A stretch of DNA of 64,000 nucleotides from Candidatus Gastranaerophilales bacterium (GCA_944327255.1 CALVHA010000001.1:88909-152908); one strand, 5' to 3'; counted from the stretch's first letter, positions 7,934 through 17,420 are shown. Numbers and translations are program-made. The notes: generated by a model from the sequence alone, not told the origin.

Positions 7934-8368
7934 TTATTTTTGAATACAATAAGACTGATTATTTATAATAGAATCAATATAATCATTTTTCAGATACTGT
8001 GGATTTTTTTCATCCTCTGGAGTATTTTTTATTGTTTTCATAGCATTTGTAGAAAACTTCTGCGCAACAGAAAGAGGGACATTACAATCATAGAAGTTAT
8101 AATTAAAATGACACCTTCCGGATTTAATTCCATAAATAGTCAAATATTTTGATTGAACTGGAGAACATGTCTGAAGCTTTTGATAAAGCGGAGTTAAAAC
8201 AACTTTCATATCATCAGTACCAGATAAAGAGGCCCCCATAAAACCTGTAACCTCTTCCCCGTTTTCTTCAGCAGGTTTCTGCAGATTAGAATTAGTAACA
8301 GAAGCGGCAGAACAAACCAGCCCCATAATTACAAAAGCTCCAAACATTGCAAATAAAAACTTTTTCAT
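7934..8368 (-). CDS. Small secreted cysteine-containing hypothetical protein, 144 aa
   Basis: The start is the ATG at 8368 with AAGGAGAAAC upstream. MKKFLFAMFGAFVIMGLVCSAAS is a typical signal peptide, not a good lipobox. The mature part has five cysteines (TCSP, RCHF, DCNV and one near the end), which could form disulfides. No family recognised. It starts 22 nt after the pepT stop on the same strand, so a two-gene operon is likely, although a functional link with a cytosolic peptidase is not obvious. Confidence 0.75.
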   Translation of the reverse strand: MKKFLFAMFGAFVIMGLVCSAASVTNSNLQKPAEENGEEVTGFMGASLSGTDDMKVVLTPLYQKLQTCSPVQSKYLTIYGIKSGRCHFNYNFYDCNVPLSVAQKFSTNAMKTIKNTPEDEKNPQYLKNDYIDSIINNQSYCIQK

Positions 8369-8390
8369 ATTGTTTCTCCTTAAATCATTT

Positions 8391-9560
8391 TTACTTATTG
8401 AATTCTTCAAAGAATTTTCTGAGTAATTCCTGCCCTGTTATCATTGATTTATAATCCAAATCTTCATCAGCAGAATGCATATTATGAACATTAGCTAAAC
8501 CAACAAGGAATGGTATAAACTTTTCACCATTAGAATTGACGTTATTAGCGTAAATATGAGTTTCTGCTCCTGCGTGGAAAGAACCTATTTCAGCCTTTAC
8601 ACCAAGAGATTTTGCGATAACATCAAACATTTCAGGAATATAATTATCCCAATTCTTTTCAAACGGAGGGAGATGCTCCTCAAAGACAATAGAAGCTTCT
8701 GCAATACCTGCATATTCTTCATTCAAATCTTCGACTTGGAACTTCATCATATCTTTAATAGATTCCTCACATTCTCTGCTGGAACTTCTAATTGAATAAG
8801 TTACTCTGGCATGAGTATTAATAACATTAGTAACATTAACATTTCCTGCAGAAATTCCACCGATATTACAGGAAGCAATTACATTTTGATTCTCATCACA
8901 CTGATAAACGCCCTGTGGAAGAATACTAACAAGATCAGCTACAAGTTTTGCAGCATTTTCTCTATCCGGATCCCCAATATCAATTCCTGAATGCCCCCCC
9001 TTAAATGTATGTATATCAATAGTGACAATAGTATAACTTGCACCGGAAGTCATAAACTGCCCAAGACTATCACTATCAAGCACCAAAACATATTTAGACT
9101 TAATAAGAGAAAAATCAAAATTATGTATGCCAGACATCCCTGATTCTTCATCTCTTGTAAATACAATCTCTAACCCACCATGTTTAACGTTAGATTCAAC
9201 AAGGTATTTTGCGAAATAAAGAGCATTTGCAACTCCAGCCTTATCATCCGCACCAAGAGTTCTCCCTTCTGCGTGAATTAAACCGTCCTCTCCCAGATAA
9301 ACTTTCACCGGAGAATCATCTCCTATAACATCCATATGAGCAGACAACAATAAAGATTGCTTAGAACTATCCGTAGCTGGAATATTTATATATATATTTT
9401 CATAATCATCAAATTGGCAATTAATTTCATATTTTTTACAAAAATCCATAATGTAAGCCGAAACATTTTGTTCCTTTAAAGACGGAGAAGGAATCTCCGC
9501 AAGATTACAGAATAAATCAATCAGCTCATTTTCTTTTCTTATTTCCGTTAAATTCGTCAT
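8391..9560 (-). CDS. pepT: M20-family metallopeptidase, peptidase T-like (tripeptidase)
   Basis: At 389 aa it matches M20B peptidases. The metal-site residues appear in order: SAHMDV (H75, D77), LGADDKAG (bridging Asp), RDEESGMSG (the acid/base Glu and a metal Glu), VLDSD, and a C-terminal HNMHSADED. The KGGHSG motif marks the dimerisation domain. The enzyme removes N-terminal residues from short peptides in the cytosol and fits an amino-acid-scavenging gut anaerobe. GGGAG precedes the ATG. A G7 run in the KGGHSG region is in frame. PepT is the best name, although the related Firmicute tripeptidase subfamily cannot be excluded. Confidence 0.88.
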   Translation of the reverse strand: MTNLTEIRKENELIDLFCNLAEIPSPSLKEQNVSAYIMDFCKKYEINCQFDDYENIYINIPATDSSKQSLLLSAHMDVIGDDSPVKVYLGEDGLIHAEGRTLGADDKAGVANALYFAKYLVESNVKHGGLEIVFTRDEESGMSGIHNFDFSLIKSKYVLVLDSDSLGQFMTSGASYTIVTIDIHTFKGGHSGIDIGDPDRENAAKLVADLVSILPQGVYQCDENQNVIASCNIGGISAGNVNVTNVINTHARVTYSIRSSSRECEESIKDMMKFQVEDLNEEYAGIAEASIVFEEHLPPFEKNWDNYIPEMFDVIAKSLGVKAEIGSFHAGAETHIYANNVNSNGEKFIPFLVGLANVHNMHSADEDLDYKSMITGQELLRKFFEEFNK

Positions 9561-9775
9561 TTTAATACTCCCGTTAACTAAATTCCCGAATTACATTTTA
9601 ACATATAAATTCTAAAACAACAAATATAAAAAAATTTATCCACCGTTTGTATAAAAAATTAAAAATACACTATACAAAAACATATAATTATGATATGCTA
9701 AATACAGATGTAGTAGTAAAATATTTTTGGAAATATATGCAATGAAAGTTGTTTAAATATTAAGTTTAAATAAGC

Positions 9776-9800
9776 GCTCGATAGGCTAAATGTATCGAGC
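9776..9800 (+). other. Hairpin in the rny 5' leader
   Basis: GCTCGATA / TATCGAGC is a perfect 8-bp inverted repeat with a 9-nt loop, about 45 nt before the rny start. There is no T run, so it is not a terminator. It may be a site for autoregulation by RNase Y or an operator. Confidence 0.55.
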
Positions 9801-9846
9801 ATTGTGTGTATTATAAAAAAATAGAAAAGGATAAGGTAAATACTCG

Positions 9847-11367
9847 ATGGGAATTCCATTAATTCTTGCGATTATTGCGGTAATAGCATTAATTGCAGTG
9901 TTGTTCGTACAGCACAACAAGATGAAAACTATTCTCCAGAGCGCTGAAAAAGAACGTATTGCTTTAGAAGAGAAAGAGAAAATTTTATTTAAAGAAGCTA
10001 AAATTAAAGCTATCGAAGAACTTCAGGATGATAGAGAAAAATTAAATGAAGAAGAAAGAGAACGACGTCAGGAATTATCTAGACAAGAAGCTAAACTTGC
10101 AAAACGTGAAGATATGCTTGAAGATAAAATTCAAGAATATACCGAAAAAGATATTCAAGTTCAGCACAAAATTGATGAACTACTGGAAAAAGAAGATTAT
10201 CTTGCCGAAATCGTTCAACGTCAGACAACAGAACTTGAAAGAATTGCAGGTATGACTGTTGAAGAAGCAAAAAATACTCTTCTTGAACAACTCAAACATG
10301 ATCTTGCACAAGAACAAATGACGCTTATTCGTGAAAATGAAGCAAAAATTAAAGAAACTTCACTGGAAAAAGCTAAAGAAATATTATCAACAACAATGCA
10401 AAGGTGTATGATAGAACAAGTTGTAGAAACAACTGTGTCAGTAGTTGCACTCCCTAATGATGAAATGAAAGGACGTATCATCGGACGAGAAGGGCGAAAC
10501 ATCCGAGCACTTGAAACATTAACTGGTGTAGACTTAATCATTGATGATACACCTGAAGCCGTAGTATTATCAAGCTTTGATCCTGTAAGACGAGAAGTCG
10601 CAAAACTTGCCCTTGAAAAACTCATCGTAGACGGACGTATTCACCCTGTAAGAATAGAAGAAATGGTAGAAAAAGCCAATGAAGAAATTGAAAAGAAAAT
10701 TTGGTCAGAAGGTGAAAACGCCGCATTGGATATGGGAGTTATGGGATTAAACAAAGAACTCATAAAAACACTGGGGCGTCTGTATTATAGAACAAGTTAC
10801 GGACAAAATGTTCTTAAACATTCCCTTGAGGTAGGGCATATCGCAGGAATGCTTGCAGCAGAACTCGGCGCAAATGTCGCTGTTGCAAAAAGAGCAGGGC
10901 TTCTGCACGATATAGGCAAAGCTGTTGACCAAACACAGGAAGGGACACATATTCAACTCGGAGTCGAACTTGCTGCACGCTATGGGGAACGCCCTGAAGT
11001 CATTCATGCGATAGAAGCGCACCACGATGATGTTGTAGCCAATACAATTGAAGCTGTTCTTGTAAAAGTTGCAGATGCAATATCTGCAGGCAGACCAGGT
11101 GCGAGACGCGATACTCTTGAAATTTATATCAAGAGATTACAAAAAATTGAAGAAATCGTAAATAGTTACGAAGGGATAAAGCAATCTTTTGCAGTACAGG
11201 CAGGAAGAGAAGTTAGAATTATAGTTCAGGCAGAGATGTTTGACGATCTTGCCTCACAAAGACTTGCAAGAGATGTCGCAAAACGTATTGAAGACGAACT
11301 TGATTATCCTGGACAAATCAGAGTTACGGTTGTACGTGAATTCAGAACAACAGAAATTGCAAAATAA
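9847..11367 (+). CDS. rny: Ribonuclease Y
   Basis: At 506 aa it has the usual RNase Y order: an N-terminal membrane helix (residues 3-22), a long charged coiled coil (about 30-185), a KH domain ([15 protein letters not shown], about 209-223) and an HD domain with [10 protein letters not shown] and HDIGKAVD (about 325-360). It is the membrane-anchored endoribonuclease that initiates mRNA decay in many bacteria lacking RNase E. The start is an ATG preceded by AAAAGGATAAGG. ymdB follows beyond a terminator, a neighbourhood also known in Firmicutes. The hairpin in its leader may allow self-regulation. Confidence 0.96.
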   Translation: MGIPLILAIIAVIALIAVLFVQHNKMKTILQSAEKERIALEEKEKILFKEAKIKAIEELQDDREKLNEEERERRQELSRQEAKLAKREDMLEDKIQEYTEKDIQVQHKIDELLEKEDYLAEIVQRQTTELERIAGMTVEEAKNTLLEQLKHDLAQEQMTLIRENEAKIKETSLEKAKEILSTTMQRCMIEQVVETTVSVVALPNDEMKGRIIGREGRNIRALETLTGVDLIIDDTPEAVVLSSFDPVRREVAKLALEKLIVDGRIHPVRIEEMVEKANEEIEKKIWSEGENAALDMGVMGLNKELIKTLGRLYYRTSYGQNVLKHSLEVGHIAGMLAAELGANVAVAKRAGLLHDIGKAVDQTQEGTHIQLGVELAARYGERPEVIHAIEAHHDDVVANTIEAVLVKVADAISAGRPGARRDTLEIYIKRLQKIEEIVNSYEGIKQSFAVQAGREVRIIVQAEMFDDLASQRLARDVAKRIEDELDYPGQIRVTVVREFRTTEIAK

Positions 11368-11372
11368 AATAT

Positions 11373-11408
11373 CTACCCTCCCAAAATTTGGCGAGGGTAG
11401 AATTTCTT
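11373..11408 (+). terminator. Terminator after rny
   Basis: CTACCCTC / GAGGGTAG stem (11373-11380 and 11393-11400) followed by AATTTCTT. The T run is weak, so partial read-through to ymdB is possible. Confidence 0.7.
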
Positions 11409-11453
11409 AAATTCTTAAATAATAAAATTAAATAATAAAAAAGAGTAAAGATT

Positions 11454-12272
11454 ATGAGTGATGATAAAACAATAAAAGTATTATTCTTCGGCGATTTAGT
11501 CGGCAGACCTGGAAGGTATGCCGTTAGAAATTTTTTGTTGGAAAACGATTACACTAACCACTTTGTCATTGCAAATGTAGAGAATGCATCCCATGGTTTT
11601 GGGCTAACAGAAAAGAATTACAATGAATTATCCGAATATGGTATAGACTGCATGACATCAGGTAATCACATCTGGGATAAGAGAGATATATTTAACTACA
11701 TCGACAAAGCCGATAAACTTCTGCGACCTATAAATTATCCTGAAAAAACATTAGGAAAAGGTTCTTCGATATTTAATTTTAACGGATACAAAATCGGAGT
11801 TATAAATATCCTCGGCAGGGTATTTATGAACCTTGTTGACTCACAATGGGAAATGGTTAAAGCTGAAATTGAACGAATAAAAAAGATTACCCCTATAGTG
11901 ATAATAGATTTTCACGCAGAGGCCACGGCTGAAAAAATTTGTTTTGCAAAATATTGCTCAGAACTAGGATGTTCTGCATTTTTTGGAACACATACACATG
12001 TTCAAACAGCAGATGAAAGTATTATAAACAATATGGGATACATAACAGATGCCGGATTTTGCGGTGGCAAAGACGGTGTAATCGGCATGGATTACACTAC
12101 ATCCCTAAACAGATTTCTAACAAGTATCCCGGAACGTTACGAAATAGCTGACAGCAACTCACAGCAGATTAATGCAGTTGAAGTGGAGATAAATCCGAAT
12201 ACAGGTTACGCTGTTGCTATAAAAAGAATTTTTTGTAGTAGAAATGAAGTAGAAAAGGAAAACAGTCAATGA
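11454..12272 (+). CDS. ymdB: YmdB-family metallophosphoesterase (TIGR00282)
   Basis: At 272 aa it shows the family landmarks: FFGDLVGRPGR near residue 11, NVENASHGFGLT, MTSGNHIWDKRD, LRPINYP, IIDFHAEATAEK and FGTHTHVQTAD, which supply the dimetal-site Asp, Asn and His residues. Members hydrolyse 2',3'-cyclic nucleotides and influence RNA turnover and biofilm choices in Bacillus. The position behind rny and the 4-nt ATGA overlap with the PHP-family gene downstream make an RNA/nucleotide-turnover cluster. AAGAG is upstream of the ATG. Confidence 0.94.
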   Translation: MSDDKTIKVLFFGDLVGRPGRYAVRNFLLENDYTNHFVIANVENASHGFGLTEKNYNELSEYGIDCMTSGNHIWDKRDIFNYIDKADKLLRPINYPEKTLGKGSSIFNFNGYKIGVINILGRVFMNLVDSQWEMVKAEIERIKKITPIVIIDFHAEATAEKICFAKYCSELGCSAFFGTHTHVQTADESIINNMGYITDAGFCGGKDGVIGMDYTTSLNRFLTSIPERYEIADSNSQQINAVEVEINPNTGYAVAIKRIFCSRNEVEKENSQ

Positions 12273-13117
12273 AATCAGATTTTCATATCCATACCTATTT
12301 TTCTGACGGTGTTTTCTCGCCGGAAAAAATAGTTGATACTGCGATTGATGTCGGATTGCAAGTCATTGCGCTCACTGATCACGATAATGTTTTATCCTAT
12401 CAGGTTGCCAAAGACTATATAGAAAAAACAGGCAAAAAACTGGAAGTTATTCAGGGTGTAGAGATTAATACACTTCATAAAAATTATGAAGTTCATATCT
12501 TAGGATATATGATGGACACTGAAAACAAAGATTTTCAGGAACTATTAAAGATTCAACAAAAAGCAAGAATAGAACAGGTAAATCAGATTATTGATTTGTT
12601 GGCAAAAAAAGAAGGTATAAAAATAAAATTTCAGGATATCAAGAAACAGGTTGCAGAAGGAGGTAGTATCGGAAGACCTCATATAGCAAAAGCAATTACC
12701 AACGCCGGAGGGACAGGAAGTGTTATAGAAGCCTATGCAAAATATATTCATGATGACTCTTCTGTTTACGTCCCGAGAAAAACCGTCTCTCCACAGGAAG
12801 CCGTTGAAATAATATATGATGCCGGTGGAGTTCCTGTAATTGCCCATCCTCATGATATTGATATTGCTGAAAGTTTAATTAAGGAATTAATGACCCATGG
12901 CCTCCGCGGAATTGAAGCATATCACAGGAAACATTCACCTGCATGTGTTGAATATTTTTCATCAATGGCTGAAAATCTTGGACTTATAGTCACAGGTGGT
13001 TCAGATTTTCACGCTCCAAATATCATGAACGGTCAAATTATATTGGGTAAAAATTTTGTTCCAGAATGGATTTATGATAAACTAATGCAAGAAAAAAAAT
13101 GCATAGATATGGCATAA
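12269..13117 (+). CDS. PHP-domain phosphoesterase (TrpH/RNase AM-like)
   Basis: At 282 aa it begins KSDFHIHTYFSDG (metal ligands H6 and H8), continues with LTDHDN and the GVEINT motif, and ends with IAHPHD and GSDFHAP, the standard PHP metal ligands. The closest characterised relatives are TrpH/RNase AM, which remove nucleotides from short RNAs or dephosphorylate 3',5'-nucleoside bisphosphates. Its ATG overlaps the ymdB stop (ATGA), so it is translationally coupled to another nucleotide phosphodiesterase. This supports a role in RNA-fragment or pAp removal. Confidence 0.88.
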   Translation: MKSDFHIHTYFSDGVFSPEKIVDTAIDVGLQVIALTDHDNVLSYQVAKDYIEKTGKKLEVIQGVEINTLHKNYEVHILGYMMDTENKDFQELLKIQQKARIEQVNQIIDLLAKKEGIKIKFQDIKKQVAEGGSIGRPHIAKAITNAGGTGSVIEAYAKYIHDDSSVYVPRKTVSPQEAVEIIYDAGGVPVIAHPHDIDIAESLIKELMTHGLRGIEAYHRKHSPACVEYFSSMAENLGLIVTGGSDFHAPNIMNGQIILGKNFVPEWIYDKLMQEKKCIDMA

Positions 13118-13130
13118 AAAGAAGGTAAAT

Positions 13131-13763
13131 ATGAAATTAATAGGCTGGCGATCTCAATATACAATAACATTACTCATAATATTTACTGCTGTTTTGTTAT
13201 TTATACCGACCTCTCTTCAGTCAACGGTACAAGCAAAATTTATAACAAAATGGAATGACTGTTATGATAGACTTGCATATATGCAGGATGTTATTTTAAT
13301 GCATGAAAAAGAGTCAATACTCACAAGTTTCAGACGTGCAAAAAATTCAGAAGAACGTGAGCTTATTTTCAGAGAACTCATAAAGCCGTATTTTCGACTG
13401 AATAACTCTAAAGTGCCAAAACGTTATCATGTTAAATTCATGAATAACGCAAAAGTTCCTCAAAACAGCTTATATTATTTTTCTGATTATTATTTTTCAG
13501 ACAAAAAAATGCTTGTTGGCATAAAAGATATTCCAAATACAATAGGAAATGAAAACATATTTCTCATGATGTTTGATGTAAACGGAGTCCTTCCACCAAA
13601 CACATGGGGAAAAGATGTTTTTGGGGCAAAGGTTTTCGGTGACAGAATAGAAGCAATAGGGAAAGAGTTATCTCTAGATGAAATGAAACAGGACTGTTCT
13701 AAAGATGGAACTGGAACAGCATGCTCATATTACTATAAAATCGGAGGAAGTTTTGAAGATTAA
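13131..13763 (+). CDS. Pilin-like membrane-anchored protein with degenerate leader, 210 aa
   Basis: A single N-terminal hydrophobic helix (about residues 11-30) replaces the standard prepilin leader; no G-F-T-L-x-E motif is present. The C-terminal region nevertheless has FLMMFDVNGVLPPNTWGKD followed by a strand and a Cys pair, the same block that ends the two prepilins in this window. I infer a pilin-fold relative that is not processed by the standard peptidase, or whose leader has diverged. AAGGTAAAT precedes the ATG. It sits between the PHP gene and the LOG-family gene, whose start overlaps its stop. Confidence 0.65.
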   Translation: MKLIGWRSQYTITLLIIFTAVLLFIPTSLQSTVQAKFITKWNDCYDRLAYMQDVILMHEKESILTSFRRAKNSEERELIFRELIKPYFRLNNSKVPKRYHVKFMNNAKVPQNSLYYFSDYYFSDKKMLVGIKDIPNTIGNENIFLMMFDVNGVLPPNTWGKDVFGAKVFGDRIEAIGKELSLDEMKQDCSKDGTGTACSYYYKIGGSFED

Positions 13764-14343
13764 AAAAGTCTGTATATTTGCTTCTTCATGTGATTATTTA
13801 GAAAAAACTTACTATACAGAAGCCTCGAAAATAGGAAATCTTCTTGGTCAAAACGGATTTGATATGGTATATGGCGGAAGCAAACTTGGATTAATGTGGG
13901 CTTGTGCAGGATCATTAAAAGAAGCAGGAGGAAAACTTTACGGAGTGATGCCTGAAAAACTTAATGACTTTGGGGTTTCTGCCAACATTTGTGATGAATT
14001 TTTTCTAACATGTGGAATGAGAGAACGAAAAGCAAAAATGGACGAATTATCCGATGCCGTTATTGCGCTTCCCGGAGGATTTGGAACACTAGAGGAAGTG
14101 GCTGAACTGATTGTTCAAAAACAGCTCGGATATAATAATAAACCTATAGTATTCTTCAATATAAACGGATTTTATAACAAACTTTTTGTTTTTTTTGACG
14201 AGATAATAAACCAAAAGTTTGCACATAGAATCGCCCGAAAGCTTTACTATATAGCAAATACCGCAGAAGAAACTATTGAATATTTAAAATTCTACAACAC
14301 GGATGTGCAAGAATTTAAGCATGAGTATCTTTATAGAAGATAA
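13753..14343 (+). CDS. LOG-family protein (nucleoside 5'-monophosphate phosphoribohydrolase)
   Basis: The start is a TTG at 13753, with GGAGG 5 nt upstream, overlapping the end of the preceding gene; this gives 196 aa, the normal family size. An upstream ATG at 13705 would add 16 residues unlike the family. The Rossmann-like fold shows VYGGSKLGLMW, GVMPE, and the diagnostic MRERKAKMDE with PGGFGTLEE (catalytic Arg and Glu). Members release the base from AMP-type nucleotides or cytokinin ribosides. It may act in nucleotide salvage together with the phosphoesterases upstream. Confidence 0.9.
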   Translation: MKIKKVCIFASSCDYLEKTYYTEASKIGNLLGQNGFDMVYGGSKLGLMWACAGSLKEAGGKLYGVMPEKLNDFGVSANICDEFFLTCGMRERKAKMDELSDAVIALPGGFGTLEEVAELIVQKQLGYNNKPIVFFNINGFYNKLFVFFDEIINQKFAHRIARKLYYIANTAEETIEYLKFYNTDVQEFKHEYLYRR

Positions 14344-14349
14344 AAATAA

Positions 14350-14526
14350 TTAATAACTTCTTCTCATCAAATCAGACAATTTAACTTCACTTGTCTGGTT
14401 AACAACTTTTTTTACTTCTGGACGTCGTTTAAGCTCTTTAGCCATTTTGAACTGGGATAGGCCAATCTTAGGTCCATTATCTGAAAATGTAAATATCTCT
14501 TTTAAAAAATTCACAATACCTTTCAT
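14350..14526 (-). CDS. Small basic hypothetical protein, 58 aa
   Basis: The start at 14526 follows ATGAGGAGATAC, a good Shine-Dalgarno sequence. The peptide begins with an amphipathic helix (GIVNFLKEIFTF), and the rest is Lys/Arg-rich and soluble. No family recognised. It converges on the LOG gene 6 nt away and diverges from the gene at 14622. Confidence 0.6.
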   Translation of the reverse strand: MKGIVNFLKEIFTFSDNGPKIGLSQFKMAKELKRRPEVKKVVNQTSEVKLSDLMRRSY

Positions 14527-14621
14527 ATGTATCTCCTCATAAATGTAATTTATAACGATATAATACATTAAATCCGTGAAATGTGCAAATTTCATTGGAT
14601 TTTATGCTATATTAATAATAT

Positions 14622-15353
14622 ATGACGACAACAGATTTGAATTTGAATAATACTTATTATGAAACTTTAGATGAAAATTTTAAGAAGGCTCTGAATTTAA
14701 TTGAAAGAAATTTTTCACATGGAGAACTCATAAAGCTTTTAAAAGAAGGGAATATTCCAGAAAAACAATTTGCAGCCCTACAGCTACAAACAATAAAATC
14801 AGAAGAAGAAGCCCAAATTTTGGTAAATAATTTGACAGGCCAAGACGGCAAAATACGAGAAACGGTTTCACTCAAAATTAATGAATTTATGAGCAATAAG
14901 AATCTCCTCACATACTTTGAAAATCTTCAATGCTATGATACATTTCTTGAGGCAATCATAGATATTAACGGAAATATTTGCAGAAATATTATAGAGGCAA
15001 CATCAAATTTAGAAAACAACAATGCATTTTGCACCTATTTTTGCCCGAAACTTGCTGATAAAACTATATCACTCATCGAGACAATAAAAACATTTAATCT
15101 TCAAGATGGTAAATATAAAATAAATAAAGAAGTTTTTAAGCTTTATTGGTGCCTTGAAACAATTTTTAGATTTCACAACACTATAGACTTTAACAAGCTC
15201 AAATATATATTACTCTCAGCTAAAAACATTGATGAGTATACCATTAGAGAAAAGACAGCTAAAATTTTATCACTTGGTTTTGAAGATAAAGAACTACAAT
15301 CTGCTCGTGCGGAACTAAAACAGGATAAAAATTATTACGTACGTAGGTTTTAA
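14622..15353 (+). CDS. HEAT-repeat-like hypothetical protein, 243 aa
   Basis: The sequence is all-helical with regularly spaced hydrophobics. Segments such as FAALQLQTIKSEEEAQILVNN and the C-terminal YTIREKTAKIL recall HEAT/ARM repeats, suggesting a protein-binding solenoid in the cytosol. No catalytic motif is seen. No Shine-Dalgarno sequence precedes the ATG; TATATT ends 8 nt before it, so the message may be leaderless. No family can be named. Confidence 0.65.
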   Translation: MTTTDLNLNNTYYETLDENFKKALNLIERNFSHGELIKLLKEGNIPEKQFAALQLQTIKSEEEAQILVNNLTGQDGKIRETVSLKINEFMSNKNLLTYFENLQCYDTFLEAIIDINGNICRNIIEATSNLENNNAFCTYFCPKLADKTISLIETIKTFNLQDGKYKINKEVFKLYWCLETIFRFHNTIDFNKLKYILLSAKNIDEYTIREKTAKILSLGFEDKELQSARAELKQDKNYYVRRF

Positions 15354-15428
15354 ACCGCATAGGAGAACAAGTTAATCATAAAATATAAAGTTTTGTTACA
15401 AAATTAATAAATATTATATACAAATTAA

Positions 15429-15462
15429 GCAATTTTTAATTACAATTAAACTTTATATAAAT
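15429..15462 (+). promoter_or_regulatory. GCAATTTTT-N16-TATA element upstream of the ribbon-helix-helix gene
   Basis: GCAATTTTT (15429-15437), 16 nt, then TATATAAAT (15454-15462), 41 nt before the ATG. The same arrangement with the same 16-nt gap is found at 37675-37708 and 59792-59825. Confidence 0.55.
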
Positions 15463-15503
15463 GTAAGGGATTTACAAAACGGGAAACAGAAAAGGGGTAC
15501 GAT

Positions 15504-15692
15504 ATGGCAAGAGTATTAATTTCAATGCCTGAACGATTTTTAGACGAAATAGATCACGTTGCAAATTCTGAAAACAGAACTCGTTCAGAACTTATTAGGG
15601 AAGCACTTAGAACGTATATGTATAGAAATCAAGTAAGAAATTCTCAAAAAGCTTTAAAAAATGCAGAAATTTTAGAATCACTACTTGGCTAA
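15504..15692 (+). CDS. Ribbon-helix-helix (CopG/Arc-like) DNA-binding protein, 62 aa
   Basis: RVLISMPERFLDEID (beta strand, helix A) followed by NRTRSELIREALRTYM (turn and helix B) is the RHH signature, with the typical residue spacing for a dimeric DNA-binding fold. Such proteins are often antitoxins or plasmid/regulon repressors. AAAAGGGG precedes the ATG. The following small gene (15740) is not a recognised toxin, so this may instead be a free-standing regulator. Confidence 0.85.
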   Translation: MARVLISMPERFLDEIDHVANSENRTRSELIREALRTYMYRNQVRNSQKALKNAEILESLLG

Positions 15693-15739
15693 ATTAACAA
15701 ATTCGATTATAATAGTATCAGAAAGGGTACGGGGGAAAA

Positions 15740-15925
15740 ATGCTAGAAAACGCTATCAATGAAGAAAAAGGATATGTAATGTCATCAATTGATGAGTATT
15801 TTGAAATTCTTGACAAAGAGGCACAAAAACGTTCAAAAATGGTTGCAAAATCTTTAACAAAATATTTAAAAAATGTTCAAGCAAATACTAAATATGATGA
15901 ACTAAAAACAAATGTTATGCATTAA
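15740..15925 (+). CDS. Small helical hypothetical protein, 61 aa
   Basis: GGGGG precedes the ATG. The peptide is charged and helical, with a Lys-rich middle, and has no membrane segment. It follows the RHH gene by 47 nt, but a TATAAT at 15707 suggests its own promoter. The two genes share AAAGGGTACG-like pre-start sequences. It does not look like MazF, RelE or other common toxins. Confidence 0.55.
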   Translation: MLENAINEEKGYVMSSIDEYFEILDKEAQKRSKMVAKSLTKYLKNVQANTKYDELKTNVMH

Positions 15926-15975
15926 TTGATGAAAATAAAAAGTTTTAACAAAATTTAGGGGAAAAATAGAAAATG

Positions 15976-16008
15976 AAAGTCCCGGACAAGAAAATTCCGA
16001 GACTTTTT
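15976..16008 (+). terminator. Terminator after the RHH/61-aa gene pair
   Basis: AAAGTC-CCGGA / TCCG-A-GACTTT stem with one mismatch, followed by TTTAT. Confidence 0.75.
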
Positions 16009-16027
16009 ATTGTACAGGTATAAGAAC

Positions 16028-16055
16028 AAAAAAAAGACTCTGTCGAAACAGAGCC
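16028..16055 (-). terminator. Terminator of tuf
   Basis: On the minus strand GGCTCTGT-TTCG-ACAGAGTC is followed by eight T. It lies just beyond the tuf stop; the flanking A and T runs make it bidirectional. Confidence 0.9.
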
Positions 16056-16084
16056 TTTTTTGAATATTAATATTGTTTCAAAAA

Positions 16085-17293
16085 TTATTCAATAATTTTA
16101 TCAACAACACCAGCACCTACAGTGTGTCCACCTTCACGGATAGCAAATCTCATACCTTCTTCGATAGCTACAGGAGCGATAAGTTCAACTTCCATAACTA
16201 CGTTATCACCAGGCATAACCATTTGACCATCAAATTTGATAGAACCTGTAACGTCAGTTGTTCTAATGTAGAACTGAGGTCTGTAACCAGGGAAGAATGG
16301 AGTATGACGTCCGCCTTCTTCTTTAGTTAAAACGTATACGTTAGCAGTGAATTTAGTGTGAGGGTGAATTGTTCCAGGTTTAGCCAAAACTTGACCACGT
16401 TGGATTTCAGTTTTATCGATACCACGAAGCAATGCACCGATGTTGTCACCTGCTTGACCTTGATCAAGTGATTTTCTGAACATTTCAACACCAGTAACAG
16501 TTGTTTTCTTAGTTTCGCCAAGACCAACTAATTCAACTTCATCACCAACTTTAACGATACCACGTTCAACTCTACCAGTTGCAACTGTACCACGACCTGT
16601 AATAGAGAATACGTCTTCTACAGGCATCAAGAATGGTTTATCTAAATCACGTTCAGGAGTTGGGAAGTAAGAATCGATAGCATCCATCAATTCCCAAATT
16701 TTGTCAACCCATTTATCTTGACCGCGAGCGATTGAAGGATTAGCTTGTACAGCTTCTAAAGCTTTCAAAGCAGACCCGTGAATAAACGGAATATTGTCAC
16801 CGTCGAATTCGTAAGAAGAAAGAAGTTCTCTAACTTCCATTTCAACCAATTCTAACAATTCTGGATCATCAACCATATCGCATTTGTTTAAGAATACAAC
16901 CAAGTTAGGAACACCAACTTGTCTAGCCAACAAGATGTGTTCACGAGTTTGAGGCATAGCACCGTCAGTAGCTGCAACAACTAAGATTGCACCATCCATT
17001 TGAGCTGCACCAGTAATCATGTTTTTAACATAGTCAGCGTGACCAGGACAGTCAACGTGTGCATAGTGTCTTGCATCAGTTTCATATTCTACGTGAGCAG
17101 TAGAGATGGTAATACCTCTTGCTTTTTCTTCTGGAGCTGCATCGATTTCATCAAACTTTTTAGCTTGAGCTTTACCAGCTGCAGCCATAACGCCTGTAAT
17201 AGCAGCGGTTAACGTAGTTTTACCGTGGTCAACGTGACCAATGGTACCTATGTTAACGTGCGGTTTCGTACGTTCATACTTTTCTCTTGCCAT
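16085..17293 (-). CDS. tuf: Translation elongation factor EF-Tu
   Basis: At 402 aa it is clear throughout: [10 protein letters not shown] (P loop, residues 19-28), DCPGHADYV (G3), NKCDMVDD (G4), the beta-barrel domains 2 and 3, and the [11 protein letters not shown] kirromycin/tRNA-binding region. It delivers aminoacyl-tRNA to the ribosome as a GTPase. AAAAAGGAG precedes the ATG, and a strong promoter stands alone upstream. fusA, rpsG and rpsL are not next to it, so the classical str operon is broken here. Confidence 0.99.
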   Translation of the reverse strand: MAREKYERTKPHVNIGTIGHVDHGKTTLTAAITGVMAAAGKAQAKKFDEIDAAPEEKARGITISTAHVEYETDARHYAHVDCPGHADYVKNMITGAAQMDGAILVVAATDGAMPQTREHILLARQVGVPNLVVFLNKCDMVDDPELLELVEMEVRELLSSYEFDGDNIPFIHGSALKALEAVQANPSIARGQDKWVDKIWELMDAIDSYFPTPERDLDKPFLMPVEDVFSITGRGTVATGRVERGIVKVGDEVELVGLGETKKTTVTGVEMFRKSLDQGQAGDNIGALLRGIDKTEIQRGQVLAKPGTIHPHTKFTANVYVLTKEEGGRHTPFFPGYRPQFYIRTTDVTGSIKFDGQMVMPGDNVVMEVELIAPVAIEEGMRFAIREGGHTVGAGVVDKIIE

Positions 17294-17353
17294 GAGATTA
17301 ATCTCCTTTTTTACTTATAACTACAATACTAATTTGGTATTTTAAGCCATAAT

Positions 17354-17384
17354 ATTATAATATTTGCTCAAACTTTTTTGTCAA
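17354..17384 (-). promoter_or_regulatory. Strong promoter of tuf
   Basis: A perfect TTGACA (complement of 17379-17384) and TATAAT (complement of 17354-17359) are separated by 19 nt, or by 17 nt to the overlapping ATTATA. The leader is about 50 nt and ends with AAGGAG. Confidence 0.8.
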
Positions 17385-17420
17385 GGGTAGTTGCAGAGGT
17401 AGCGAAGCTTCAATACAGTT

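Noticed and set aside
7859..8152. Plus-strand frame of 97 codons across the prepilin 2 promoter
   Set aside because: It overlaps the prepilin leader and the 3' part of the minus-strand secreted protein, and is composed of AT-rich hydrophobic codons without family features.
8990..9000. C7/G7 run in pepT as a phase-variation tract
   Set aside because: It is short, lies in codons for the conserved KGGHSG motif, and has no sign of slippage.
15504..15925. Type II toxin-antitoxin pair
   Set aside because: The RHH protein fits an antitoxin, but the second product has no toxin features and seems to have its own promoter.
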